This document shows, piece by piece, positions 17,761 through 25,820 of a stretch of DNA of 37,102 bases. Numbering within the stretch: position 1 is the first letter of the stretch; the number at the start of each line of letters is the position of its first letter. The position numbers and the translations under genes were made by a program. The notes under the pieces were generated by a model. That model did not search any database. It saw nothing but the letters and a program-made list of their open reading frames with translations, and was not told where the DNA came from. Location: the NCBI GenBank assembly GCA_050735975.1, contig JBOHVS010000412.1, positions 1 through 37,102 of the forward strand. Reading direction: 5' to 3'. The DNA is from DATMBL01 sp050735975 (GTDB taxonomy: Bacteria; Desulfobacterota; Binatia; UBA9968).

Positions 17761-17818
17761 TTCAGGTTGAGTTTTCGAACCTCGAACTTCGAACCTGTCT
17801 TAACGTCAACCTCAACCT
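17761..17818. repeat. Hexamer-period inverted repeat, copy B
   Basis: AGGTTGAG (17764-17771) pairs perfectly with CTCAACCT (17811-17818). The intervening stretch holds alternating TTCGAA-type half-sites. The segment from 17761 to about 17798 is nearly identical to the reverse complement of part of copy D (34116-34158), so these are two copies of one element. It sits between the moxR stop and the start of the unknown gene. Confidence 0.72.
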
Positions 17819-17835
17819 ACTCAGGGGATGACCCC

Positions 17836-18864
17836 CTAACGGGCGGCTTTGCCGTCCATTGGCGGTCTGACTTCAGTAAGCAGGTGGCTGACGATGTCCA
17901 ACGACGAGAGTCCCTCGCCTTGGGCTTTGAAATTGGGAATGATCCGATGACGCAGCACGGAAGGGGCGAGGGCCTGGATGTCTTCGATTGCAACCGCGTA
18001 GCGGCCTTGGAGCATAGTGCGGGCCTTGGCGCCTAAAATAAGATATTGGGAGGCGCGTGGGCCGGCGCCCCATTCCACGTAGTCTTTGATGAACTGGAGC
18101 GCCTCGGGATTCTTGGGCCGAGATCTTTGTGTCAGCGCCACCGCATAGGAGACAACAAACGGCGACACGGGCACGCGACGGACGAGATCCTGACAGCGCA
18201 AAATTGCCGGCCCATCCATGATCTTTTTCGGCGATGGTTTCCCGACGGAAGTCGTTTGCATAACGATCTGAACTTCGTCTTCGAAGCCCGGATACTGGAT
18301 TTCGATATTCAGCATGAAGCGGTCGAGCTGGGCTTCGGGAAGGGGATAAGTTCCTTCCTGTTCGATGGGGTTCTGGGTCGCCAGCACGAAGAACGGGAGA
18401 TCCAATGGAAACGTGCTCCCGCCCGCGGTAACCCTGTACTCTTGCATTGATTGCAGCAAGGCTGCCTGAGTTTTTGGCGGGGTGCGGTTGATCTCGTCGG
18501 CCAGCAGGATGTTGGTAAAGATCGGACCTTTCAGAAACTGAAACTGTCTTTTGCCGGTGGCTGGGTCTTCTTGCAGAATATCCGTGCCGGTGATGTCCGA
18601 AGGCATCAAGTCCGGAGTGAATTGTATCCGATTGAAGTCCAAATCGAGAATCTCCGCCAACGTGCTGATCAGGAGTGTCTTGGCCAATCCCGGAACGCCG
18701 ACCAAGAGACAATGGCCTCTCGCGAACAGCGCGGTCAAAACCTCTTCGACGACTCTGTCCTGACCGACGATGACCTTGCGGATCTCGCTGAGCATCGTGT
18801 CGCGTTGGGCCGCGAATTCTTCAATCTCGGCAATTTCGTGCTGCTGAATTTCGATCGACTCCAT
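17836..18864 (-). CDS. MoxR-family AAA+ ATPase
   Basis: A 342-residue MoxR ATPase that should remodel or insert cofactors into partner proteins, typically VWA-domain proteins. Walker A is GVPGLAKT at 56-63, Walker B is ILLADE at 119-124, sensor 1 is ATQNP at 162-166, and the MoxR hallmark QEGTYPLPEAQLDRF lies at 169-183. Length is normal for the family. It starts 11 bases after the peptidase-MA gene ends, so it is co-transcribed with it and with DUF4175. The usual downstream partner, DUF58, is present but displaced by 923 bases. Expected clients are the DUF58, BatA-type and second VWA proteins of this run; that is inference from family behaviour. Confidence 0.95.
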   Translation of the reverse strand: MESIEIQQHEIAEIEEFAAQRDTMLSEIRKVIVGQDRVVEEVLTALFARGHCLLVGVPGLAKTLLISTLAEILDLDFNRIQFTPDLMPSDITGTDILQEDPATGKRQFQFLKGPIFTNILLADEINRTPPKTQAALLQSMQEYRVTAGGSTFPLDLPFFVLATQNPIEQEGTYPLPEAQLDRFMLNIEIQYPGFEDEVQIVMQTTSVGKPSPKKIMDGPAILRCQDLVRRVPVSPFVVSYAVALTQRSRPKNPEALQFIKDYVEWGAGPRASQYLILGAKARTMLQGRYAVAIEDIQALAPSVLRHRIIPNFKAQGEGLSSLDIVSHLLTEVRPPMDGKAAR

Positions 18865-18875
18865 CGGGGGTCCTT

Positions 18876-20462
18876 TTACCTGGCGCTCATCAGTTTATCG
18901 AGCGTCGCTTTGGTCTGCGCGGCCTTTGCGTGATCTCCCAACGCGGCGTAGACGTCGGTCAGGAGCCGGTAGATGAGCGGGTTGAACGGATTGATCTGAA
19001 TCGCTTCCTCTAAAGCGCCTTTGCTCTCTTGATGATTTTTTGTGGCGTGATGGATGCGCCCGAGTTGAACGTAGGTGCCGCCGTTGTCCGGATCCAGGTC
19101 CAACACTTTTTTTAAATGCGGCAGCGCGTCCTCGTAGCGGTTCATCTGGATGAGGACCCGCCCGAGCTTGCTCAGGATAACGGCAGAATGGGGACTTGCC
19201 TGCAAGGCGCGCTGGTATTCGTTTGCCGCCGCAACGGTCCGGCCCTTGCCGCGGAGCCGATCGCCGAGATGGGTCCGGTTGCGGGCAACGACCGACTGGA
19301 TTTCCTTGAGCTCGACGACCTCTTCATCTTCTTTCTGGTCGGTTTTGACTTTAAGCTTCCGCACTCGCGATCCTTCGACTTCCTTGAGTCCTTTGGCCTT
19401 CAAAAAAGATTTCCACTCCGTTTCGAAAGCTTCGAAAGAAAGTCCAAACAGTTTTTCGATTGCCGCGGGGGCCGATTTCTCATTCAAAGTCGCCAACAGC
19501 TCCCTGACCCCGGATTTCCCTTTGCGGCTGTTAATGAAATCGACGGCCGAAGCTGCCTCGGCGTAAGCGAGCTGCACTTCTTCGGGCGTGTCCAGATGGA
19601 TCAACGAGGGTTCCATTTTCTTGAATCCGACAAATTTGTTCTTCTCGAGAGCTTGGACGAGCAAGGTTTGATTCGCGGGCGTCAAATAATCTTCCGCGGC
19701 GTCTTTGGGCGGAATGGGTCTGCGCCAACGGGTTTCGTAGAAGCGCGCCATCCCTTCGTGCAGCCAGATCGGCGCCTGATTATTGCTGAGGGCGACGATG
19801 ACATAATGCAGATATTCGTGACTGAGAGAATCGGCCCAGCGGTAACCGAGACTGAGCGCGCGCGGAGAGATGATCATGAGTTTGTTGAATTTGCAGATGC
19901 CCACCGCGCCGGTCTGCTCGATGTCGCGCAGAGAGAGAGTCGAAATGGCGTTGAATGTCACTGCGTCCGGCGCAATCTCGACCCGGACTTTCTCCTTTGG
20001 GCGGTAGCCCAGCTCCGCGCCGAAGTGTTCGTAGCTTTTTTCGAGAATCTCCAGGGCGTAAGATGCGATGATGCCGTCCCGCTTCTCGTCCAGGTGCAAG
20101 ATAAAATGATCGCTCTCGAAGCGCTTAAGCATTTTGGACACATCGATGGTTTGCTGGGTGAAGAGGCGCATCGCCTGCCGCCGTTCGTTTTTCGAGTCGA
20201 TCGCAAGCGCGCGTTCCACCGACTCGAGCGCCTCGTTGTAGCGCCCTTGATAGAATTTCGCCCACGCATCGAGATCGAGGGCGCTCGCTGACTTGGGATT
20301 TTCTTCAAGTAACTTGCCGGCAAGTTCCCGGGCTTCGGATAGGCGCCACGCGTCCAACAGCTCCTCGGCTTTTTTAAGCTTGGAATCGACTTCCGCCGCG
20401 AAGCTGGACGAAGAAAGAAGCAGAATAACGAAAAAATACCCGATGGAACTCTTTAGCTGCAT
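18876..20462 (-). CDS. Exported peptidase-MA-like metalloprotein with TPR repeats
   Basis: A 528-residue secreted protein. Residues 1-22 are a Sec signal peptide. TPR-like helices follow (about 28-95). A zinc metallopeptidase domain of the peptidase MA-like type spans about 115-370, with HEYLH at 215-219 and WLHEG at 233-237 supplying the third ligand Glu. TPR repeats return at about 390-528. The gluzincin motif is intact, so the enzyme is probably active in the periplasm; the TPR arms would position protein partners. It lies 12 bases after DUF4175 and 11 bases before moxR. Its place between the membrane scaffold and the ATPase suggests a processing or quality-control step in the same machine. 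Confidence 0.85.
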   Translation of the reverse strand: MQLKSSIGYFFVILLLSSSSFAAEVDSKLKKAEELLDAWRLSEARELAGKLLEENPKSASALDLDAWAKFYQGRYNEALESVERALAIDSKNERRQAMRLFTQQTIDVSKMLKRFESDHFILHLDEKRDGIIASYALEILEKSYEHFGAELGYRPKEKVRVEIAPDAVTFNAISTLSLRDIEQTGAVGICKFNKLMIISPRALSLGYRWADSLSHEYLHYVIVALSNNQAPIWLHEGMARFYETRWRRPIPPKDAAEDYLTPANQTLLVQALEKNKFVGFKKMEPSLIHLDTPEEVQLAYAEAASAVDFINSRKGKSGVRELLATLNEKSAPAAIEKLFGLSFEAFETEWKSFLKAKGLKEVEGSRVRKLKVKTDQKEDEEVVELKEIQSVVARNRTHLGDRLRGKGRTVAAANEYQRALQASPHSAVILSKLGRVLIQMNRYEDALPHLKKVLDLDPDNGGTYVQLGRIHHATKNHQESKGALEEAIQINPFNPLIYRLLTDVYAALGDHAKAAQTKATLDKLMSAR

Positions 20463-20474
20463 GAAGCCTGTGGA

Positions 20475-23400
20475 TTACTCTGTGAGATTCTTAAAATAAC
20501 GCTCGATCTGATCCTTGTGTTGCGGCGGGACGCCTTGTTTTAGGGACTCAAGAATCTCCTCGCGGAAATTCCGCGGCGCCTTGTACTCCTCTTTACCAGG
20601 CAGGCGAAAACGCTCCATCTCGAGGCCGGTAACGCCCCCCTCGACGTTGAACTCGGGAAACTGCGGCATGCCGGGAAGGGGAACGAGCATTCCTGAAGGC
20701 AAGAATCGGCCGCGCCGGAAAACCATGGGAACGGGCATATTGCCGAGCTGCCCGCGCTGCGCCAGCTGTTGCATGGCGCTTTGCATTTGCTGCTGCGATT
20801 GCGAAAGCCGATCCAAGGCGTCGCGTTCCGGAGGGACGGCGTTTCTGGCATCGAGATCTCCCAGGCGGTCGCGGGCGCTGCCCATCGAAGTTCCGGCTTC
20901 GTCGATATTCTGGACGATTTTAGGATCGAGCGAAGGGAACAACTGAAAGAGCGACTCGAGTTTTTCCTGCAACTCACGGGTTCGCTGCTGCAAAACCTCT
21001 TGCCGCTGTCCCAAGTTGCGCATTTCTATTTTATCGGCATCGTTCAGTGCTTGGGCCGGCTCTCCTACTATGGTGTCCAACTCGGCCTTGAGTTCGCTCA
21101 GGCTGTTTTCTGTTCTTCGCGCTTTGGGATCCTGGACTTGACTGCGTTTCTTGGCCAGCTCTTTGCGCGCTAACTGATCGCCTTCGGCATAGCCGGGAAA
21201 GTCTCTGTTGAGCAATTTGGCAATAAGGTTTTTCAGCAGGTGATTCATGGTGGCATCGTCCAGTTGCGCGTCCGGCCCGTCATCCCCGCTCTCGCCGCCC
21301 TCTCGGTCGGGAAACAGTTCCGTCAACTGGCCCAACTTCTCTTTGGCTCGCTCCAAAAAGCGGTCCAATTTCTCCTTTAGAAGGTTATCTCTCTCGCTTA
21401 GGGCGGACTTGTTGAGCCCTTCGGTCCCCAGGAGAATCTCTTGTTGCTCGCGGACGATCTGTTGTAGCTCGCTGGCTGACCGGGCCATCTCGCCTTGCAT
21501 TCTCCCCATCGCCGACGACATAGCGGAACGTTGAGAGTTTTGCAGGGATGCGACCATCGAAGCCATCTGATTAAAAAGCTCGCGCGCCAGCTGCCGCGCG
21601 CCTTCAATGTCGCCCTGCATGAGTTTTTTGCGGATCTCATCCAGCGCGGAGAACATCTCGTTGAAACCGAGTCCGCGCATCGACTCCATGTTCATGAAGT
21701 CATCGGTCATTTGCTGCGCAAATTGAGAGAGAGCCTGCTGCAAAGAGCTCAATAGCTTTCCGAGCTCCGATATCTGCTTCAGGATCGAATCTAGATTCTT
21801 GTCGCCGACTTGCAGCTTGTCCAACGCGTCCATCAGTTGCTCTTGGCTGCGCGTCAAGTCCCGCGCGGTCGAGGCGAGTTCTTGGGCCTTCATGCGTTTA
21901 CTGATGTCTTCAGACAACAGCGACATCCGCTCAAGCTCCGAGGAAATTTCGTCGCGAACTTTCGTCTTATCTTGCTCGCTGGATGCCTGCGCTTGTTTCT
22001 GCAGCAGTTCATTTTTTGTAAATTGAAGGTTTCTCTTCAGCGCATCCAGATCGGACCAGGTGGCAAAATCAGAAAGGCGGTCTTTTTCGGTGCGCCGCAT
22101 CACCTCTTCGGTACGTTTGAGCGCCTCGGCCAGGTTCTGTTCAAACTTGCGCTGCACGTCCTTAGACTCCGCGGTTTCCTTGTCCCCGGGGAGCGGCGTT
22201 TCAAGATGGTCGCCCAAGAGATCAATCATGCGGTTGTTGAGATCGCGGATCATCTCCGCTACTTGTCGGTGCTCGCCTTTTAAGTTTTTAAGTCGCAGTC
22301 TCAGGGCGCGGGAGGTGCCGAGTTTGGGACCGGAGATGGTGTCGTTGTCGAGAACTTCTAGATGAAAGATTGCTTCCTCACCCTCGCGCAGCGCCAGTCT
22401 GCCGAGGTCCCACTTATACTGGTCCCTCAGAATGAGTCTCCTGCCGTCGTCTCTCTGAAGCCGAACTTTTTCCTCCCGTTCCCCGATTTTGACCGCGAGG
22501 TTGACTTCGGCGACGCCGAAGTCGTCGCGCGCGCTATAGTCGAGAAGCAATATCTCGTCTCCGTTTACTTCCAGGTCGTCGGTGGGCGCAAGGATATCGA
22601 TGGTGGGAAAGCCATCGGGCTTGACCGTTAGCTGATAAACAACCGGCGAGTTGCGGAAACCATACGAGTCCTCGATCAAAATTCGATACTGTTGTGACTG
22701 GAATAGGACCAGATTGCCCTGAAGCTTTCGGCCCTCGGCTTTGAGCGGCACTCGCTTTCCGTCGCCGAGGAGAATCTCCGCCTTAACGATGTCTTTCGTC
22801 GTTGCGGCGCGCATGCGAATCGATGAGCCTCGGATGCCCTCGACGTTGCCGCCGGCCACCGTAACCGACCCCAACCCGGTATAAGCCGGCGGATAAAGCG
22901 TGATCTGAATGTTTCCAACCTCCGGCGGATCGATGGCTTCAGCCGTGTATACCGGTGAGGAGAACGCGCCTGTCACGGCACGATAGCGAAGCGTCTTCTC
23001 CAGGCGCGGCAGTTTGGCGGTGAATTTGCCCTCGCCCAGACTTTCCATCGCGAGCTTTTCTTGGGCTACCAACTCGCCACGATCGTTAGTGCCGGCCCAG
23101 ACAATGAGTTCGAGGGACTTTGGAACAGCGCCCGCGGTCGCGGCTTGGATCGTGACCGGCGAGCCGCGGGCGACACGGATGCCTTTGGGGTTGAGCTCGA
23201 TGGTGGTTTGAGACGGGGGCAAATGGTCAAGCGGGCGGCTCAACAAGCTGAAAGTCTCACCCACCCAGGGTGGATTCAACAACACCATAGCAGCGACCGG
23301 AACAAAAATGAATCCCAAAAGGCGCAGATGAGCCTTCAGCCTGCCGCTATCGACTAGATCTTCGATTCGTAGTCCAACAAGCTGTTTGCGCGTCGATCGG

Positions 23401-23792
23401 AGCAGAGCCAATACCATCGACGCCGAAAAATCCCGAGCATCTTCCGACTGCGCTAGTTGTGGGTAAAGTTGCAGCGAGTTGATCAGATTGTTCCGCAGCT
23501 TGGGCTGTTTTTGCTCGATATAGACCGCCGCCCGTTCCGGGGAAAACCCATGAAAAACCCGTATCAGGGTCCGACCTAGAAGGAAGAGCAAAACAGCGCC
23601 AGTGAGGAGCGCATACGCGATGGGTGCATAGGGAAAAAAATCTCTCAGGTAAGAAACGCCCGGGCCGAGGGCGAAGAGAAGCAGGGCACAGATGAGCGCC
23701 AGGCAGATTCCTTCGATTCCTTGAAGAAACCTGAAGCGTCGGACAAATCGTTTCAGGAACGAGGAGAGCTCTTGGTATTCCTCTTGGCCCAT
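20475..23792 (-). CDS. DUF4175 large membrane and coiled-coil protein
   Basis: A 1105-residue protein. Hydrophobic helices lie at about 21-49, 57-80 and 152-177. A periplasmic region of beta-sandwich character (about 190-480) follows, and then a long Gln/Glu/Arg-rich helical region (about 500-1000) typical of coiled coils. A Pro/Met-rich segment and a conserved-looking tail (FREEILESLKQGVPPQHKDQ) end it. The architecture matches DUF4175 proteins found at the head of MoxR/VWA clusters. It is the first gene of the run and has a candidate promoter at 23811-23839. Its Shine-Dalgarno sequence is weak. The role is probably an inner-membrane scaffold; no enzymatic motif is visible. Confidence 0.85.
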   Translation of the reverse strand: MGQEEYQELSSFLKRFVRRFRFLQGIEGICLALICALLLFALGPGVSYLRDFFPYAPIAYALLTGAVLLFLLGRTLIRVFHGFSPERAAVYIEQKQPKLRNNLINSLQLYPQLAQSEDARDFSASMVLALLRSTRKQLVGLRIEDLVDSGRLKAHLRLLGFIFVPVAAMVLLNPPWVGETFSLLSRPLDHLPPSQTTIELNPKGIRVARGSPVTIQAATAGAVPKSLELIVWAGTNDRGELVAQEKLAMESLGEGKFTAKLPRLEKTLRYRAVTGAFSSPVYTAEAIDPPEVGNIQITLYPPAYTGLGSVTVAGGNVEGIRGSSIRMRAATTKDIVKAEILLGDGKRVPLKAEGRKLQGNLVLFQSQQYRILIEDSYGFRNSPVVYQLTVKPDGFPTIDILAPTDDLEVNGDEILLLDYSARDDFGVAEVNLAVKIGEREEKVRLQRDDGRRLILRDQYKWDLGRLALREGEEAIFHLEVLDNDTISGPKLGTSRALRLRLKNLKGEHRQVAEMIRDLNNRMIDLLGDHLETPLPGDKETAESKDVQRKFEQNLAEALKRTEEVMRRTEKDRLSDFATWSDLDALKRNLQFTKNELLQKQAQASSEQDKTKVRDEISSELERMSLLSEDISKRMKAQELASTARDLTRSQEQLMDALDKLQVGDKNLDSILKQISELGKLLSSLQQALSQFAQQMTDDFMNMESMRGLGFNEMFSALDEIRKKLMQGDIEGARQLARELFNQMASMVASLQNSQRSAMSSAMGRMQGEMARSASELQQIVREQQEILLGTEGLNKSALSERDNLLKEKLDRFLERAKEKLGQLTELFPDREGGESGDDGPDAQLDDATMNHLLKNLIAKLLNRDFPGYAEGDQLARKELAKKRSQVQDPKARRTENSLSELKAELDTIVGEPAQALNDADKIEMRNLGQRQEVLQQRTRELQEKLESLFQLFPSLDPKIVQNIDEAGTSMGSARDRLGDLDARNAVPPERDALDRLSQSQQQMQSAMQQLAQRGQLGNMPVPMVFRRGRFLPSGMLVPLPGMPQFPEFNVEGGVTGLEMERFRLPGKEEYKAPRNFREEILESLKQGVPPQHKDQIERYFKNLTE

Positions 23793-23805
23793 CGTAGCAA
23801 ACGAG
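23791..23805 (+). repeat. 15-nt direct repeat, left copy
   Basis: ATCGTAGCAAACGAG matches ATCATAGCAAACGAG at 24036-24050 in 14 of 15 bases. The two copies border a 230-base non-coding segment. The left copy overlaps the first two bases of the DUF4175 start codon on the other strand. Confidence 0.6.
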
Positions 23806-23810
23806 TAGTC

Positions 23811-23839
23811 ATCTTATCGCCGATCCCAGGCCTTGTCCA
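23811..23839 (-). promoter_or_regulatory. Candidate promoter for the DUF4175-MoxR-VWA run
   Basis: On the minus strand, TGGACA (23839-23834), 17 bases and TAAGAT (23816-23811) approximate the -35 and -10 boxes. The start near 23804 leaves a leader of only about 12 bases to the ATG at 23792, consistent with the weak Shine-Dalgarno sequence. Consensus match only. Confidence 0.4.
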
Positions 23840-23914
23840 TCCCGTAACTGTTAAGTTTTGCCAGACTCTGGCGGAAATCGGCTTTCAGGCCGGTCAAAAC
23901 ATTACGCTTGCGCG

Positions 23915-23955
23915 GTTTCGCGTTCCGGGTTCCGAATCTCGGGTTAACGCGAAAC
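23915..23955. repeat. Perfect 10-bp inverted repeat upstream of eutA
   Basis: GTTTCGCGTT (23915-23924) and AACGCGAAAC (23946-23955) are exact complements around a 21-base loop that is itself partly self-complementary. The flank continues with CGAAACTCGAAAC-like units. No T-run is present. It may be an intergenic repeat of the same general style as the hexamer family. Confidence 0.6.
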
Positions 23956-24035
23956 TCGAAACTTTAGACTCGAAACGCCGTTAGTGGCGGTGGCAAGACG
24001 CGGCCTCTTATGCTATTCAAACATGATACGTTGCG

Positions 24036-24050
24036 ATCATAGCAAACGAG
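24036..24050 (+). repeat. 15-nt direct repeat, right copy
   Basis: ATCATAGCAAACGAG is the partner of 23791-23805 with one mismatch. It ends 13 bases before the eutA ATG, just ahead of the Shine-Dalgarno sequence. Confidence 0.6.
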
Positions 24051-24063
24051 AAAGGAAGCGCGA

Positions 24064-25659
24064 ATGGTAATGGAGAATTTGGCAGCAACCGAGAGTCTCT
24101 ATCTGCACGAAGGCCACGAGGATGAGGACGAAGATGGCGGCATGCCCATGGATGAAGACCACCCCATGTGGCGCTCCGAACGGATCTCGCTCACGTCCGT
24201 CGGCATCGACGTCGGTTCGTCTACCAGCCATCTGATCTTTTCCCGTTTGACTCTGCGGCGCCAAGGGATCGCGCTTTCAAGCCGGTTTGTCGTGGTCAAC
24301 CGTGAGATCATTCACGAATCGCCGATCTTACTGACTCCTTACGTCGACAAGACCACCATCGATACGGAAAAATTGAATGACTTCATTCACGAAGCCTACG
24401 GAACGGCCGGTTTGATCCCGAACGATATCGATACCGGGGCGATTATCGTTACCGGCGAGGCGGCTAAAAAGAAAAACGCCGAGGCCATAGCCGCGCTGTT
24501 CGCGGCCCAAGCGGGAAAATTCGTTTGTGCGACGGCAGGCCATAATCTGGAGGCCATTCTGGCGTCATACGGATCCGGCGCTGTCGGGATGACTCGCGAG
24601 GAAGGCGGCGATTTCACGGTCATGAACGTTGATGTCGGCGGCGGCACGTGCAAGATCGCGATCGTTCAACGGGGTCAGGTCATCGACACCTGCGCGATTG
24701 AAGTCGGGGCGCGGCTCATTGCCCTGGACGAGAACGGCAAGATCAACCGGCTCGAGGACACGGCGTTAAAGATCGCCAAGCTTGCGGGTGTTTCCCTGAG
24801 TCTCGGGGCTACGATGAGTGAAGACGACAAAGAGAAATTCAGCCGGGTACTTTGCGATTCTCTGTTCCAGGTTTTGGAGCGAGGTCCGCTGCCGCCTGAG
24901 ATCGAGGATCTTCTCCTGACCCCGAGTATCGATTATCGGGGCGATATTCACGCGATCATGTTCTCGGGCGGGGTTTCCGAGTATATCTATGGTTACGAAA
25001 AGAGAAATCTTGGCGACCTTGGGGTTCATTTCGGGCGGCGGGTGCGCGAGCGGGCGAACCAACTCTCCGGCGGCAAGATCCCGCTAAGACCGGCGGAAGT
25101 GCGTATTCGCGCCACGGTTATCGGCGCCTCTCAATACACGGTTCAGGTCAGCGGCAACACCATCTACCTGTCCCATGCCGATGTGCTGCCATTGCGCAAT
25201 CTGCAGGTCGTCACCCCGCAGTTCGAGCAGCAGGAATCGGTTACACCGGCCGAGATCAAGAGCGCCGTTGAAAAGGCGTTGCAGCGTTTCGATATTCAGG
25301 ACGGGGACCGGGCCGTGGCTTTGGCTCTCCATTGGGAGCTCGGACCGTCTTATCCGCTGATTCGAACCCTGGCGGAGGGACTCGTTGGGGCCATGAAGGA
25401 GCATGTTAACCAAGGGCAGCCGCTTGTGTTGGTGTTCGACGCCGATATCGCCAAGCTAATGGGTAACATCATCGAACGCGAGCTTTTGCCGGGCGCCGGC
25501 ATTATTTCTATTGACGGCATCGATCTTAAGGATTTCGATTTCATCGATATCGGACAGGAACTGCCCGATGCGAAGGCCGTCCCGGTGGTCATTAAATCCC
25601 TGATCTTCCGCCATACGGAGACCGGTCGCGGGCACTCGCACCGCCACCATCATCACTGA
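24064..25659 (+). CDS. eutA: EutA-like ethanolamine ammonia-lyase reactivating factor (orphan)
   Basis: A 531-residue actin-fold ATPase of the EutA family. EutA swaps damaged cobalamin out of ethanolamine ammonia-lyase. Phosphate-binding motifs are GIDVGSSTSH at 47-56 and VDVGGGTCK near 198-206, and the typical EutA C-terminal segment (IISIDGIDLKDFDFIDIG) is present. The length exceeds the usual approximately 465 residues because of an acidic, His-containing N-terminal tail (about 14-34) and a C-terminal tail GHSHRHHHH that could bind metal. No eutB, eutC or microcompartment gene is in the window, so the partner is elsewhere or different. GGAAG about 5 bases upstream supports the ATG at 24064. 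The promoter is unclear. Confidence 0.82.
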   Translation: MVMENLAATESLYLHEGHEDEDEDGGMPMDEDHPMWRSERISLTSVGIDVGSSTSHLIFSRLTLRRQGIALSSRFVVVNREIIHESPILLTPYVDKTTIDTEKLNDFIHEAYGTAGLIPNDIDTGAIIVTGEAAKKKNAEAIAALFAAQAGKFVCATAGHNLEAILASYGSGAVGMTREEGGDFTVMNVDVGGGTCKIAIVQRGQVIDTCAIEVGARLIALDENGKINRLEDTALKIAKLAGVSLSLGATMSEDDKEKFSRVLCDSLFQVLERGPLPPEIEDLLLTPSIDYRGDIHAIMFSGGVSEYIYGYEKRNLGDLGVHFGRRVRERANQLSGGKIPLRPAEVRIRATVIGASQYTVQVSGNTIYLSHADVLPLRNLQVVTPQFEQQESVTPAEIKSAVEKALQRFDIQDGDRAVALALHWELGPSYPLIRTLAEGLVGAMKEHVNQGQPLVLVFDADIAKLMGNIIERELLPGAGIISIDGIDLKDFDFIDIGQELPDAKAVPVVIKSLIFRHTETGRGHSHRHHHH

Positions 25660-25733
25660 AGAGGAAGCAGTCCTGGTGCTTGGAATTGAGCGCTGAGGGC
25701 CGTCCGTAGGGAAATCGCAATCGGAGCGGGTCG

Positions 25734-25784
25734 TGCCGTTCCGAGCGGCAAAGGTGTCGCCGCCTAAGGAGGCGAGATCGACAC
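25734..25784 (+). other. Structured leader between eutA and the acyltransferase gene
   Basis: TGCCG/CGGCA (25734-25738 and 25746-25750) form one hairpin. GTGTCG/CGACAC (25754-25759 and 25779-25784) enclose an inner CGCCT-AAGG-AGGCG hairpin (25761-25774). A tiny MKSA reading frame (25786-25800) follows an AAGGAGG sequence about 13 bases upstream. It matches no riboswitch class I recognise. It may be an RNA leader or chance pairing. Confidence 0.35.
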
Positions 25785-25820
25785 GATGAAAAGCGCGTAA
25801 AAGGAATTCATATACGTCCT

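Noticed and set aside
17873..18712. 279-codon open frame on the minus strand in another frame
   Set aside because: It is a frame shadow of moxR, whose Walker and sensor motifs are intact.
19116..20291. 391-codon open frame on the plus strand
   Set aside because: It is antisense to the peptidase-MA/TPR gene, which has a signal peptide, HEYLH and TPRs. The antisense product has no recognisable motif.
25621..25659. C-terminal poly-His of the EutA-like protein as a vector tag
   Set aside because: It uses mixed His codons interrupted by Ser and Arg, continues a native frame, and matches a His/acid-rich N-terminus. No vector sequence follows.
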